The notes beneath the pieces were generated by a model, which did not search any database, was not told the origin of the DNA, and saw only the letters and a list, made by a program, of their open reading frames with translations. This document shows positions 47,017 to 58,449 of a stretch of 64,000 nucleotides of DNA, piece by piece. The DNA is from Pelecanus crispus (Eukaryota; Chordata; Aves; Pelecaniformes; Pelecanidae): NCBI RefSeq assembly GCF_030463565.1, contig NC_134659.1:9246511-9310510 (forward strand). Reading direction: 5' to 3'. How positions within the stretch are numbered: position 1 is the stretch's first letter; each line of letters starts with the position of its first letter. The position numbers and the translations under genes are program-made.

Positions 47017-47979
47017 GAAAGATATTTTGAGCCAACCTTCCTTTTGGGTCAGGTTCTGCACTGGCCCCAGTCCTGGGCTCTCTCCTCCTGCCCTCCCTGT
47101 GAAGTTGGGGCTGGTCTCCATCCTTGTGCTACTGGGAGGTCCCTTGCACATGGCAATGTGAAGGCAGCTGGGACCCCATGCCCCCAGTATGGGGTTCAGT
47201 CTTGCTCCCCGATCATGCTGAGCCAGAGGCAGGAGGGTAAGAAAGGGTGAAAGCCAGTAGGGACTGCAGTGGGAGTGGGAGGGAAAGCAGGGGGTCCCAG
47301 GGAGATGGTCTCTGCCTCCCGCAGGCTGCCCTTGTCCGCACCACATTCCCATCTACCCTGATCCGCTGCAAGGATGGCCACAGTCCAGCTTGGCTGGAAA
47401 ATCAGGTCATGCCGTTGTGCTCAGGGGTAGTTCATGGTCTGGCATGTGGGATATTGGACACCTTCTTGCTGGCCCAGCTGAAACCTCTCACCTCACCCCA
47501 TTTCTCTGCTCCCATTTGCCACATTTCAGCCACAGCAGCCTGCTTTGGGCCCACAGGTCCCAGGTGAGCACTGGCTGGGACAAACTGGCCTCCTCTTCCC
47601 TAACTGGGATCAGGGATCAGCAATGTCCCCTGTGCCCCTTTGGGGGATCCTGGGGGAGAGAAAACCCACTTTAATGCTCAAACTTGAAGGGCAACCAAGA
47701 TATTTCCATGGGAACTGTGTGCAACAAACATGATCAACCTGGGACCACCTGGTGGGAAAGGTCTCCCAGCAGACCCCAGTGTAAATGTGTGAGGGGAGGT
47801 TGTTTTGGAGGAAAATCCTTTTTTTCTCCATTTTTTGCCATGCTTGCCACAGCCATAAAATCCAGGCACATCCAAGTAGATTAAGAAAACAAATAAATCA
47901 TATCTTTTTTTGTGCCGGTGTGCTGGGAGGCTCTGCTGGGTTGGCTCAATATGGGCTTGGAGGTTACTGTAAGGGTTAC

Positions 47980-48025
47980 CCTGAGTGTGTGTGCACGTGT
48001 GTGTGTACATGTGTGTGTGCCTGGC
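47980..48025. repeat. Short interrupted (TG)n tract
   Basis: TG dinucleotides dominate, interrupted by CACG, TACA and CC. A simple alternating repeat with no other signal. Confidence 0.7.
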
Positions 48026-48314
48026 CTTGCTTGCCTCCCTCTAGTCGACCTGGCTCTTCACCCCACAGACGCACACAGACTTCATGGGAGGCTGCAGGAT
48101 CTGGTTCCCCCAGCCCGTGCTCGCACACTCCTGCCTCTTTCTCCTCCTCTGGCACAGGGTGACCATACAGCTGAGTGGTCTACAGACCCCCTGCTTCTGC
48201 CCCAAGCCTCCCGGCTGGCGTGCCCCCCACTTGGCAATGGCAGTGGTGGGGGCGGTGGGGACACCGGGGGCATGGGAGGCGAGGCAGACAGGTTCCCTAC
48301 TGCTGCCGGAGCTG

Positions 48315-48478
48315 GTTAAACATTGTCCCAGGCCAGTTAGGTAACACAAACCGCAGCGGGAAAGAAATGAAACTGTTTGAGCAAACAAGGTGCGCTTGGC
48401 AGGGCAACAGGCTGCGTGACAAAGCGCTCCCCTCTCCCTGCCAACCTGCCAGGGTTATCTATTGACGGAGAATAAACA
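48315..48478. promoter_or_regulatory. Candidate enhancer patch (forkhead/GATA/RUNX sites)
   Basis: Within 164 bp lie a forkhead-like GTTAAACA (48315-48322), a RUNX-type AACCGCA (48349-48355), forkhead GCAAACA (48381-48387), a GATA site TTATCT (48455-48460) and forkhead ATAAACA (48472-48478). It is about 1.8 kb beyond the 3' end of ELF3. The factor classes fit an endoderm or epithelial enhancer, but this is motif reading only. Confidence 0.25.
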
Positions 48479-48479
48479 C

Positions 48480-50315
48480 CTCACCCACAACCCCAAACTC
48501 AGAGGGACAGCAGCCAGGAGCACAGGCGGCTCTTGCAAGACCTGGCCTGGGGCTGGGCTTGCCCTGCTCGCCATGTCCCCTCCCTGGACTCACTGATTGC
48601 CACCAAGCACCATCCTGGCCCCTTCCAACACATGCTGCTTGTGTGGGCAGCCCAAGCATCTTGGCATTGTCTCTTCTGCCACGCCGTCCAGCCTGCTCCT
48701 TATGGCAGCTCCAGGAGGTCAGGGATGGGCCTGGAGCACCCTCCACTCGCTGGAGCCAGCAGACACCAGCCGGGAAAACCTGTTCCCTGGGGAAGGTTAC
48801 GCAAGGAACGTGACGGAGGTCTGGCTGCAGCCCAGACCACGGACAGGCTCCTGGTTCACACCCAGGGACGGGGACCTCTTCTTGCACCACAGGGCAACCC
48901 TGATGGTCTCATCTCAGCATGTGGACGTGGGAGCAGTACAACATCAGCCCAGCACACTAGAAGGCAAAGGATGGAGATCTTCTATATGATTTTGTCATCC
49001 CTGGGATTTTGCATGACTGCAGACCCCCTCTTATGTCTTACTGAATTGCAAGGGCAGGCATTACACAGCCTCAAGAGACCAGACATCCCAGCAAGGCAAC
49101 TCCTCATGTAAACAGCAGTTGAACTCACCCAGAAGAGGTTGGCTCTGGCCCATGGGCATCTCCTGCCCCTGGCAAAGCTGGTGAGTCATGCCCTTGATGC
49201 CACTGTAGCATCTCCAGGAGGTCCTGCAGCTGCCACTGAGCCCATAGCCTGGGGGCTGCCAGCAGAGAAGTAGGGCACCAAGGGCCATGGCCACCAGGAG
49301 TTTGGAAGTGAAACAGGAGACTTGCAGCAGGGTCTGTGGTTCCCCCAGCCCCTGGACCCATCTCTTGTTATCCACGTCCTGGTGAAGCAGGGGCCTGGGC
49401 TTCCCCAGGCAGCACAGTGGCTTGGCAGTGGGGATGCTCTCAGCCACCAGCCTCACAAGCTGAGGCCAGACAGACTGGGAGCAGTTCCAGCTGCTGCAGG
49501 CAGGACAGCCCAGGGGAGGCACCGCAGATGGTCCATGTGAGACCTTGCTTTGAAGGACTTAGTTCCCTCTCTTTTGCATTAGGTCCTGCCTCCCTGCCTC
49601 CTCATGGCTGGGCTAGCTGAAGAAGGCTGGTCTTGCCATTGAGCAAGAAGCAGATGATGTGTTTGGGCTGTCTACACTGCAGGCCTTAGCAGTCTCTCCT
49701 CCTGAACTTGTGGTCCTTGAGAGGCACCCAGGTCCTAGGAGAGGCTCCCAAATAGCCAGACTGGACGATGAGCAAACCTTAAACATATTGCAGTGCCTGT
49801 GCTTCTTCTTGATGTCCTTCACATCTCAGAAGAGAGCACTGGCCAGAGGGGCTGGAGGTCCTCCTGCAGCCTGTGACACCCAGCCAGGCTGGGGAGCTTA
49901 ATGTGGAGGGACCTGAGAGAGACCCCACCCCACCAGACCACCCCAGAATTTGCTTCCCAGCAGCATGTGACTGGCAAACTCTGGCTTTGAGCCGGTGCTC
50001 TGGGAAAGCTCTCTGGCAAAGGTGAGTGCCAGGGCTGAATTTCTGGAGGGTCATCAGAAGGACCAAGGTTTGGGAGTGGGTGTAAGGTGCCCCTGCATGT
50101 CTGGCTTTGAGGCAAGACCTCCAGATCTCACTCCCATCAGCCTAGGGACAAGCAGCCCACCTCACCCTAAGGAAGACCCTGTGCCAGAATGACAAGCAAG
50201 TCCAGGCCACAGCAGGGAGGAGGGATGGTGGCAGATGGGGTTGATGCAATGGGACATCCCACATAACATGTCTGGTCCCCACCATGTCTTTAAGAAAAAC
50301 AAGCAAAATGACAGG
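48480..50315. other. Intergenic sequence downstream of ELF3
   Basis: No gene or repeat family recognised. A 153-codon minus-strand frame at 49061-49522 has no domain and no exon-like boundaries, and is treated as a chance frame. Confidence 0.5.
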
Positions 50316-50319
50316 GAGG

Positions 50320-51292
50320 TACAAAAAACCCAACCAAACAATTTATTCCTCTTATGTTCCCATCTGAAAAGGAGGAAACCATATGCACCTGCTGGGTGCC
50401 TGGCTGGGCTGGCATCCCCCTCCTGTGGCTGACACAGAGCCAGTCTGTGCCCCCGTGACATCGCTTCAGTCCAGCTGAGCATCACCACCTGCCACAAAAC
50501 ATGTGTGTGCCCTACAATGCACACTCTCACACAGGAACATCTTACTCATGAAAAAATATATCTGTACATTCATTCTGTGCTTTTTTTTGGTCTTACATAA
50601 ATTAGAAGCTACTTTTGGGGAAAAGGCCTGTTTCTAGGTACAGGCAACTGGGCTGGAAACGCGGAGTGGCCCTGCTGTCCCAAGTCCTTTTCCCTCTGAG
50701 GGCTCTCCAGGGCCAGGTGAAGCTCCATAATGTTCCTGTCTTCTCTCAGCAGGTGCCACACTGAGAAGCTGCTGCACAGGGGGGCCTCACCCATCCCACA
50801 GAGAGCAAACAGGATGGCGGGCATCTTCAGCACGGCACAAGCAGCGATGAGGGAGGACCCATAGCTGGGGCAAGGTCTCTCTGATTACAGGTGAGACAGT
50901 GGTGCTGCCCCTCTGCTGGGGCAGGGGGTGGGTGACAGCAGGAGACCTGCTGGGCTCTCACTGCGGGGCCAGCTGCCACTCAAACTTCTCTTCCCCTTTG
51001 TGTTTGTCCAGGCTTTGAAACAGCCAAAGTCACTGCAACTCCAGTCGGAGGTACGAATCCAGCGAGGGAAATAACGGTTTACAATAACCAGCTGGAGCCA
51101 AAATATTAGCTTTAAACACCTCAGTGCCAGCAGTCACCAGCACGCACGAGCATGCCCATGCAAGGGTTGGAGTTTCACATGCTGCACGGGGCAGCATCTT
51201 CCAGATGCAGTTGCAGGCAAAGTTTCCTGCCAAGGAGCCCAGTTCGGGGCTGGCCCCGAGGGGCTTGTCAGACCCCGGCTCATCCAGGACTC
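50320..51292 (-). terminator. ELF3: ELF3 3' UTR and poly(A) signal
   Basis: After the TAG stop at 51295-51293 the minus strand continues without splice signals to a canonical AATAAA at 50347-50342. Cleavage is expected near 50320-50330, giving a 3' UTR of about 970 nt. The distal part is AT-rich (about 50540-50610, minus-strand AAAAAAAAGCACAG and ATATATTTTTTC), with one ATTTA at about 50600, consistent with a regulated short-lived mRNA. No other AATAAA is present between the stop codon and this site. Confidence 0.75.
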
Positions 51293-54200
51293 CTACAGCT
51301 CCTTGTTCCTGTTGAGCACCTCCTCCTCCTTCCAGCCGCTGGAGTTCTTCCCAAACTTGTACACCAGCCGTCGCCCATCGACTCTCTCCAGGATCTCTCG
51401 TTTGTAGTAATATCTGGAGGAGATGGAGTTGGAATCAGGGCTCTGGATGCAGCCCCGTGTGCTGGGGAGCTGCTGTGGGGGCTCAAGGCTGAGCCCTGGT
51501 GGGTCTGACCCAGCCCTGTGGGGCAGGTTCCCCGTGGGGACAGGGGAGAGCACTCACCGCATGGCTCTGCTCAGCTTCTCGTAAGTCATGCTGCTGTTTT
51601 TCTTCTTCTGGCCCCAAAGCTGAGCCACCGCTTCTGAGCGCAGGAACTTGAAGACGCCCTCCCGCCGGTCCTCCCACTTCATCAGCCCCTCGTTCAGCTC
51701 GGGGTGGATCAGGATGTCCCGGATGAACTCCCACAGGTGGGTACCTCTTGGGGCTGGAAGATGAGAACAAGCTGTAGAGGAGGGAAGATTCTGCGAGTCC
51801 CTGCACTTTGGATCTCTCTGAACACCCCTGCCAAGGGGCATGGCCAGTGGACATGGCCCTTCCTCCCATCTCCCCCCCATGGAGCCAGGTTGGGGGAGTC
51901 AGTCCAAGCTCCCGGGCTGGAGGGCCCACGTACAGTGCTTGCTCTTCCGGCTCTCCAGGCAGTCTCTGCTCTCCTTGCTGAGTTTTCGGGGCCGTCCCCG
52001 TTTCCGCTTGCCGTGTTTGCTGTCCCCTTTCTTGCTCCCTGCAAAGCTATCTGTGCACACAGACAAGAGGACACATTATGCTGTGCAGAGCCTGCTGGGT
52101 TGCAGCTCCCCCCCCTCCTCAGGAGCAGAAGCACCGGGGAGAGCTGGTTGGGGGTGGGGGGAGAGATCAGAGGCTGCACCCTCTTTCAGGCCCAGGTACC
52201 AGGGAACTCAGGTACCCCTGAGAGCAAGGTCTCCCCATTCCCTCCAGCCTCATCCCACCCTCATCCGTGCCACCATGATTAGGGCAGCATGTTGTTCATT
52301 CCCCGAACCTTGCTTCTTCCTCGCATCCCTGGTATTCCCAGTATCATCGCCAGCTGGGATCAATACTGAACACAGCTTTCAGTGCCTAGGATCTCTGGCC
52401 ACAGCCTTCACCCAGCTGCCACCACTTACCCCTTCCCACCAAGCTCACTGCTGCCCTGGCTATCCCAGCTCTGCCCCAGAACCTGCACCATTATCATGCT
52501 CAATGGAGAGAAACAGACCCAGGGTGCACAGAATACCAGCCCCCTCCCTCCTTCCCAGTGTGAGGATGGATGTTCAGGTGTTGTCCCTAAATCACTGCCA
52601 GATGGCGTGTGCTCTGCAGCTGCTGGAAGTGCCCAGGAGCAAGCCCTCCTCTCCTAGCTCCTGGAGGGAAGCAAACAACTCACCTTCAGGGAAGAGCTTT
52701 GCTTCCGTGGGATCGAAGTCGAGGTCACTTCCACCGGAGTCCTGGGAGTTGGGGCTGTGGGACATTGCAGGTCCTAAGAGGCAAAGAGACAGCGCTCAGA
52801 CTGCCAGCTGCTGGCATCTGGAGATGCTTCCCCTGGCTTCCCCCCAGCTTCGCCCCCACAATCCTCCCACCCCAGGCCCCTGCAGGCAGCCTGGTGCAAG
52901 ACCCAAACCCTCCCTTGGTGGTAGGGCAGTTCCCCACTGATCTCCCAGATCAGCACAAGCAAAGGGAGCTTTTTGCTGGGCAAAACACCGACCTGAGACA
53001 TCGGAGCTGCCTGGGGACATGGCACCAGGCAAGCAGGTGAAGTCTGTGGATAGGAAAGGGTTTGTGGGCTTCATGTCCTCCAGGGAGTCCTTGGTACAGG
53101 GATTTCCCAGCTCTGGAAGGGGCAGAGAAGGGAAGAAGGGGCTAGCCCTGGCTGCATCAGCATGTGGTCCCTGGGAAAAAAAAGACTTGGCCGGGGCCCC
53201 TCTCTTACCCAGGTGGCTGGGGTCCAGGAAGGTCTCTTGGGAAGTTGCATCCTCTTTTTCCAGCAAGTCAATGATCCAGTTCAACTCGTCAGAGGCTGCA
53301 GAGGTGGGGGGACTGGGATCAGCGATGCCTACTCGGTATGGAGGGGAATGGGAGCTGAGCCCAGCCTTGCCTGGACTCTGGTCTGCGCCCCCACGTCCCC
53401 CTGCACAGCCTCCCCAGTGCCACCTCCCCCAGGCAGCACTCCACAGAGTGCCTGGGAAGCAGAGGGTCCTGGGGGGTCCCCACACTAGCGTGTGGGGGTG
53501 TCAGCCTCATGCTTCAAGCTGCCAGGCCTGGGGATGAAGGGGATATTGGGGCACTCACTGATCTCGTGCAGGCGGTCATAGAGCTCATCCCCCAGGGGCC
53601 CAAAGATGAGGCGCATCTGGTCCCTGGTGCAGTGGCAGAGCGCATGCCCATCCATGTTGCAGCAAGAGAAGTCGATGGAGCTGGCGTCATACTTGTTCTT
53701 CTCCACATGGTAGCTGATCCACTCCAGTACCTGTACCTTGGTCCAGAAGTATGGGAGCTCACTGAACCACTCCGGCTTGCCTGCAAGGGACGGAGAGCGG
53801 GTCTCAGGGGCAGGGCAGCCGTGCCAGCATCATGTGCCACGCGGGGGCTGACGGCTGCAAGTTGGGCACCGGGTCTGGTCCCATGCCAATCACACGGGGC
53901 ACAGCGGGCCCTGCACTTGGAGGGTTATGGGACTAACAGGTGCTTAAGCACCTGCTCCCGGGTCACCTCACTCTGCCCTGCTCCTGTCCTGGGGAACAGC
54001 AACAATCTGATGCTCCCCCCACCGTCCGTTTCGGTGCTATTTGTCCTGTCCCTGCTGGGATCCGCCCTGCTCTGCTGGTGTGTTGCCTGTGCCTCCCCCA
54101 GGGCCATCCCATGATGGCAGAGCGGGACCCCTGTCACCAGGACTGTACTTCCAAACTGCTCTCCTGGTGAGCCCTGGCAGCCCATCCCCTGGGATGTGCT

Positions 54201-54622
54201 GGGGGAGGAGGGCAATGATTCCCTCATACCCCATATGCATCTGGTGTGCTCCAAGCAGTCACACTTGGTGCCACCCAGGGTCTCCTACAGCAACCTTCTA
54301 GCCAACACACCCCTGGGGAAACTGAGGCATGGTGGAAGCTGTTGACCTGCCTCAGTGGTTCAAAGACCTTGCAATGCTCGTCCAAGCCAGCTGCATTGCC
54401 TCACTGCTGCCTTGTGTGCTGGTTCCCCTGTGCAGCCTCCACTGCTCCTCTGGTCCTACCTGTGCCCTGTGCCGGGGGCTGGCTGGTGGGGAGGCTCAGC
54501 CCCAGGGTGCTGTCGTCCCCAAGGTGTCCCAACATGTCCAAGGTTGGCTGCACCTCCTCCGGCTGGTACATGGCGCTGATGTAGTTAGAGAAGATGTTGC
54601 TAATCTCGCAAGATCCCGCCAT
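51293..54622 (-). CDS. ELF3: ELF3 (ESE-1) epithelial ETS transcription factor, complete CDS
   Basis: Eight coding exons join to 1116 nt, 371 codons plus stop, the same length as human ELF3: 54622-54460, 53780-53559, 53295-53209, 53112-52993, 52773-52684, 52050-51934, 51753-51558, 51413-51293. All introns are GT-AG. The protein starts [14 protein letters not shown]. It has a Pointed domain (about 58-129, [12 protein letters not shown] and FGPLGD), an acidic activation segment ([14 protein letters not shown], from 130), a Ser/Asp-rich stretch ([13 protein letters not shown], about 206-218), a basic AT-hook (KRKRGRPRK, 242-250) and the ETS domain (about 272-354). The ETS recognition helix retains [10 protein letters not shown] with both DNA-contacting arginines. 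ELF3 binds GGAA sites and drives epithelial differentiation and NF-kappa-B-linked inflammatory genes. Coding exon boundaries before exon 7's end are all phase 1. The exon 5 donor (GTCGGT) is weak. Confidence 0.97.
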
Positions 54623-55428
54623 CAAGCTCTGTGCCGAGAGACAACAGTGAGCCCCAGCCCTGTGGAGGCAAGGGGACCCGAGCCCACAGCACCCCAGGGA
54701 CCTGGCTGGGTGAGGCCGGGCTCTCCCTCCCTCCACCCATCGTCACCTCTCAGGTCACTTCTGCAGAAGCACCCGCCCAGCACCCGCCGGCTGGGGCTGG
54801 GGCCTGACTCACCACCGCCCCAGGGGCCAGGAGCGAGGGAGGCTGAGCTGGAGCAAACCGGGGACATGGCGTCACCGTGCTTGCAGAAGAGCCCCGTCCC
54901 CAGCAGCCTGGCCTCACCAGCTCCACTGGCAGCCAGCACAAAGGGACAGCAAGCAGGTTGTTCGCAGAGAAAGGTGTTGCACAGCCCCTCCGTGGGGACG
55001 GGCATTGCAGGGCACTCAGTCATCGAGCGCTCCCACAGCACAGCAGTGCTTGGGCTGGCACAGCCTGCTGCCCCACTGCCTGCTGCAGGGACTCCGGTGC
55101 CGGCAGCTCCAGTCCTCTCAACCAGTCGCAAGAAGCACATCCCAGTAACCCTGCAGCCAGGAGAGGACCAAGCCCCTGCCCGGCCCTCGTGGAAGAGCCA
55201 AATCTTGCTGTTCACTTGATAAAACCTGGGGGCTGGAGGGGGACCCCTCCAGACCGCTGTCTTGCTGGCCGCCTGAAAGGGCTGGCAGCTGTGGTGGGAG
55301 AACAGATGTGCAGCGAGAAAAGACCAAGCGCATCCCTGGTGAGAGCGAAGATGCACGGGAGAGGGGAGCAAAGCAGCCGTCCCAGGCTGGGGGACATCAA
55401 CAGGCCCCGGACGAAAAAGCTTTGGTAC

Positions 55429-55550
55429 CTTCTGCGATGGCAATCCTGGGAGCGGCAGCTAATCCAGAGAGCAGCGAGAGGAGATGGAGCGCGCCCTGCC
55501 CTGCCCGGCCGCTAGCCACTGCTCATGGGCCCGGGGAGGCTGGTGCCGAT
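55429..55550 (-). other. ELF3: ELF3 exon 1 (noncoding 5' UTR)
   Basis: The exon is inferred between the expected start about 30 nt below the TATA box and a good donor AAG|GTACCA at 55429/55428. Its partner acceptor is TCGGCACAG at 54629-54637, which places the start codon 7 nt into exon 2. Intron 1 is about 800 bp. A noncoding first exon matches mammalian ELF3. The exact start is uncertain by about 10 nt. Confidence 0.7.
55512..55526 (-). other. Upstream ORF in ELF3 5' UTR (Met-Ser-Ser-Gly-stop)
   Basis: ATGAGCAGTGGCTAG lies about 25 nt inside the predicted cap site, within exon 1. Its start context CCCATGA has C at -3 and A at +4, so it is weak. It terminates well before the splice site, leaving over 80 nt before the main start in spliced mRNA. 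Confidence 0.5.
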
Positions 55551-55574
55551 GGGCAAGCCCTGCCCGCGCCTCCT

Positions 55575-55582
55575 CTTTTATA
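55575..55582 (-). promoter_or_regulatory. ELF3: ELF3 TATA box
   Basis: TATAAAAG on the minus strand, in CTATAAAAGAGG, matches the TATA consensus. It lies about 146 nt upstream of the exon 1 donor and predicts transcription start near 55550. A TATA promoter fits a tissue-restricted, inducible gene. Confidence 0.8.
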
Positions 55583-55615
55583 GCACAGGCGTCGTAATGC
55601 GATCTGGCGGCCCGA

Positions 55616-55625
55616 GGGGAATTCC
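55616..55625. promoter_or_regulatory. ELF3: NF-kappa-B site in the ELF3 promoter
   Basis: GGGGAATTCC (plus) or GGAATTCCCC (minus) matches the consensus GGGRNNYYCC at every position. It is 34 bp upstream of the TATA box, about -70 to -75. Human ELF3 is induced by IL-1 and TNF through a promoter-proximal NF-kappa-B site, so position and match both suggest a conserved inducible element. Confidence 0.65.
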
Positions 55626-55658
55626 AGCCCGAAACGTTCATGCTCCCAGATCCAGGTG

Positions 55659-55666
55659 ATTTGCAT
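55659..55666. promoter_or_regulatory. Octamer (POU) site upstream of ELF3
   Basis: ATTTGCAT is a perfect octamer motif at about -110 from the predicted ELF3 start. POU-class factors such as POU2F3 act in epithelia, but binding here is inference from one motif. Confidence 0.35.
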
Positions 55667-55669
55667 AAT

Positions 55670-58440
55670 ATGAACCACCGGGTCCCAGCCCAGCACTGCC
55701 TTGCCGGGAAATCTGGGTTGGCCAGTTTAATCATTGTCAGAGCCCTTGCCCTGCTGGTGCCCAGAGTTTCACCCACACCAGCTTCGCGGGGTGTTTTCTT
55801 TGCTGCCGTTTGCCCGGCTCGTGTTTGTTTGCTCGCAGCAGCAGGTTCACTCACCTCCCGCTGCCAAGCAAACATACCCAGCAGGGCTGGAGCGGGCCCT
55901 GGGGGCTGCACATCCCTCCCTGGGGCTCTGCCCGGGGCAAAGGGGCCGGGAATGCTGCCCTGGGCACCCACCCAGCCGTGCGGCATCCCCCTGCTCGGGA
56001 GGGCAGCCCGGCCCTTGTACTGTAGTGGGTGCTTGCATGGGTGCCTTGGCCATGTTTGGAGCACAGGCTCGGTCACTCTCCCGTCTGGCACAGGCACAGC
56101 TTCTCCCAGAGTGGGAGGAAGGACCCAGTGACCAAGCCAGGCAGATGCTGGGAGCGGGACTCAGGTGGGGATGGGTGGTCTGCGTGGGGATAGAGCAGAG
56201 ACCAGGCAGGTGGCCGAGTGTTGCTGCTCTCTCTGTTAGGATGGGTCGATTTTTGCCTGGGGGAGGTCTGGGACAGGCTGCAGAGCTGTGACGGCCCATT
56301 CCATGCCATTTCACAAGCACCTGGCGCAGGCAGGCACATACACTCACCAAGGACACATGCCAAGGGGCAAGGCAGGGTTGTGGGATGCATTTGGGGAATT
56401 ACCTTCTGGTGTCTCTTGCCACTCTGGCTCTTGGGCAGGGGTACTCGGACCCTGTCTGGATATGTTCATGCTGGTTTTAGCCCTGTGCTGGCAGAGGAGC
56501 CCCAGGCTAGTCCAAGCCAACAACTTGGCACCCATTTGTCCAGTGCTGCTACTTTGCCAAGCCAGCCACACCCATGCCACACATGGGCTGGCACAAACCT
56601 AGGACACTCTGTGAGCAGGGCAGACCCTGGCATCACGCAGCCACCTCTAGGTCCTTGTCACTTCAAACGGGTGCCTGGCAGCCAACCATCTCATGTGACA
56701 AAGTGGTGACAGACTGTCACAAAAATGGATGCTCTACCTTGGCCCTTGGGCCAGCAAGGGCAGGGTGGCTGTGCACCCCATCCCCCTTGTCATGTCACCC
56801 TGGCCTGCCGTGTTGTGCTGTGGCCCCGGGGCAGGCAGGGCCAGCGTGCCAGCCAGGAGGCACCGGGTCACGCTAGCTGATCACCTGCTCCAGCTTCATT
56901 CCTCCGCAGCACAGTCACGAGTGCTGGGTGCTGCCAGGCCCTTTTGTTTCCTGGGCACAGCATCCCACAGCGATGTCCTCACACCCGGGAGCAGCCCCTG
57001 CCATCGCTGCCACGGGGCAAGCCAAGACCACCAGGGAAAACACTGGTGCTGTGCAGACACAGAGCCTTAAGCCTGCGTTCAGCTGGGAGCTGAGCCCAGG
57101 GCTCCACTGTGCCCTGGGACCTGGCCGCCTGGTTGGGCTTCCACTGCTTGTGGTTAGAAACCTGCCCCTGGGGAAGATTTTTCCACCCATTGCTGAAATG
57201 CGGGTGTCTCTGGTGCAGAGTGGGACATGCCAGCTCTGTGCTGTGCCCTGGGCCACAGGCCAAGGGATGATGGGGAGGGCATGTAGCATTTAGGAGTCTC
57301 CTGCCCAAGCCCTGCCCAGCCCACTCACGGCTCTCCCCCACCCCAGGGGATCTGATCGGATGCCTGATGGGGCTCTCTGGCATAGACCACATTGAGCATC
57401 CTCTTTCCCAGGCCTCCCTTCTCTGCAGACCCACAGCAGACCCTGGGGAAGTGCCATGGTCAGTCCATGCACCTGGGCTATGCCATCGATGGGAGAGGTG
57501 CCCTCAGTGGGTGACACCCCCCAGCCCCTTAGGTATACCTGACATGCTGGGAGCCCTCTGGGTCCCCCTGGGGCCCGGCCTGCCCCCTTCCTTCCCCTTG
57601 TGTTTGGGAGCCAGGAAGCCAGCAGACCTGAGCAATCCTTTCCAACACTCTGCAGCCACCCTCCAGCTTTACTGACCTGGAGAAATGGCCTTCCTGCCCA
57701 CCTGCCCAACAGATGTGTCACAACCCAGGTCCTATAAGGGGCCATGGGGAGAAGATCACAGTGGGGGACACTCCCTGGAGATGCTGAGATGCTGTGCCAG
57801 GAGCATGGGAGAGCCTAAACCTCTTCTGGGGTGTCCCCATGCCCTCCCCAGAGCCACAGGGCAGCAGCAAGATGCTGGATGTGCCCATGGGACCCTCCAC
57901 TGCCAAGGAGCATCCGCAGCACTGATGTGCTCAAGACAACTCCTCCTTGACCTTGGGGATGGGTGGCAGAGGGCTGCCACAATCTCATCACCAGAGCCGG
58001 TGGCTCCCAGGGATGCCCCTGCTGTCCCCCTTGCTGCTGGTCTGAGCTCCTAGGGCACCTGCAGGCATGTGGGGAGCATGGCACAGGGTGCTGCCAGCCC
58101 AGGCTTGGTGTCTTGCTGCAGCAAGAAAGAGGTGGTCATGAGTTTGGAGTGAGTTGGTGACATGAGGGCCAGCAAGAAAAGGGGTCTGTGGTGCAGTAAG
58201 TGGCCAGGACACCAGGTGGGAGGGGGATGCTACTGCCAGGAGTAACTGGTCCCATCATACCCCCACATTTGTTGCCCCACAGATTCTGTTTGCCCTGGCA
58301 GCACTGTGGTGTGGCTGTGGGTACAGAGGCTCACACCGAGATAAGCCGTGACACAGGCCGAGGGTGTCGTAGGACATGGTGGCGGGGACTGGTATGGCTC
58401 CGGGCACCCCTCCAGGGACACCCTTAGGGCTGGACTGGCA
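55670..58440. other. Upstream flank of ELF3, no gene recognised
   Basis: The region between the ELF3 proximal promoter and the CpG-rich block has no recognisable exon, repeat or RNA gene. It probably contains distal promoter elements of ELF3. Confidence 0.5.
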
Positions 58441-58449
58441 CTGCTCTGA

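Noticed and set aside
49061..49522. 153-codon minus-strand frame with a hydrophobic segment
   Set aside because: No family similarity recognised and no convincing splice or start context.
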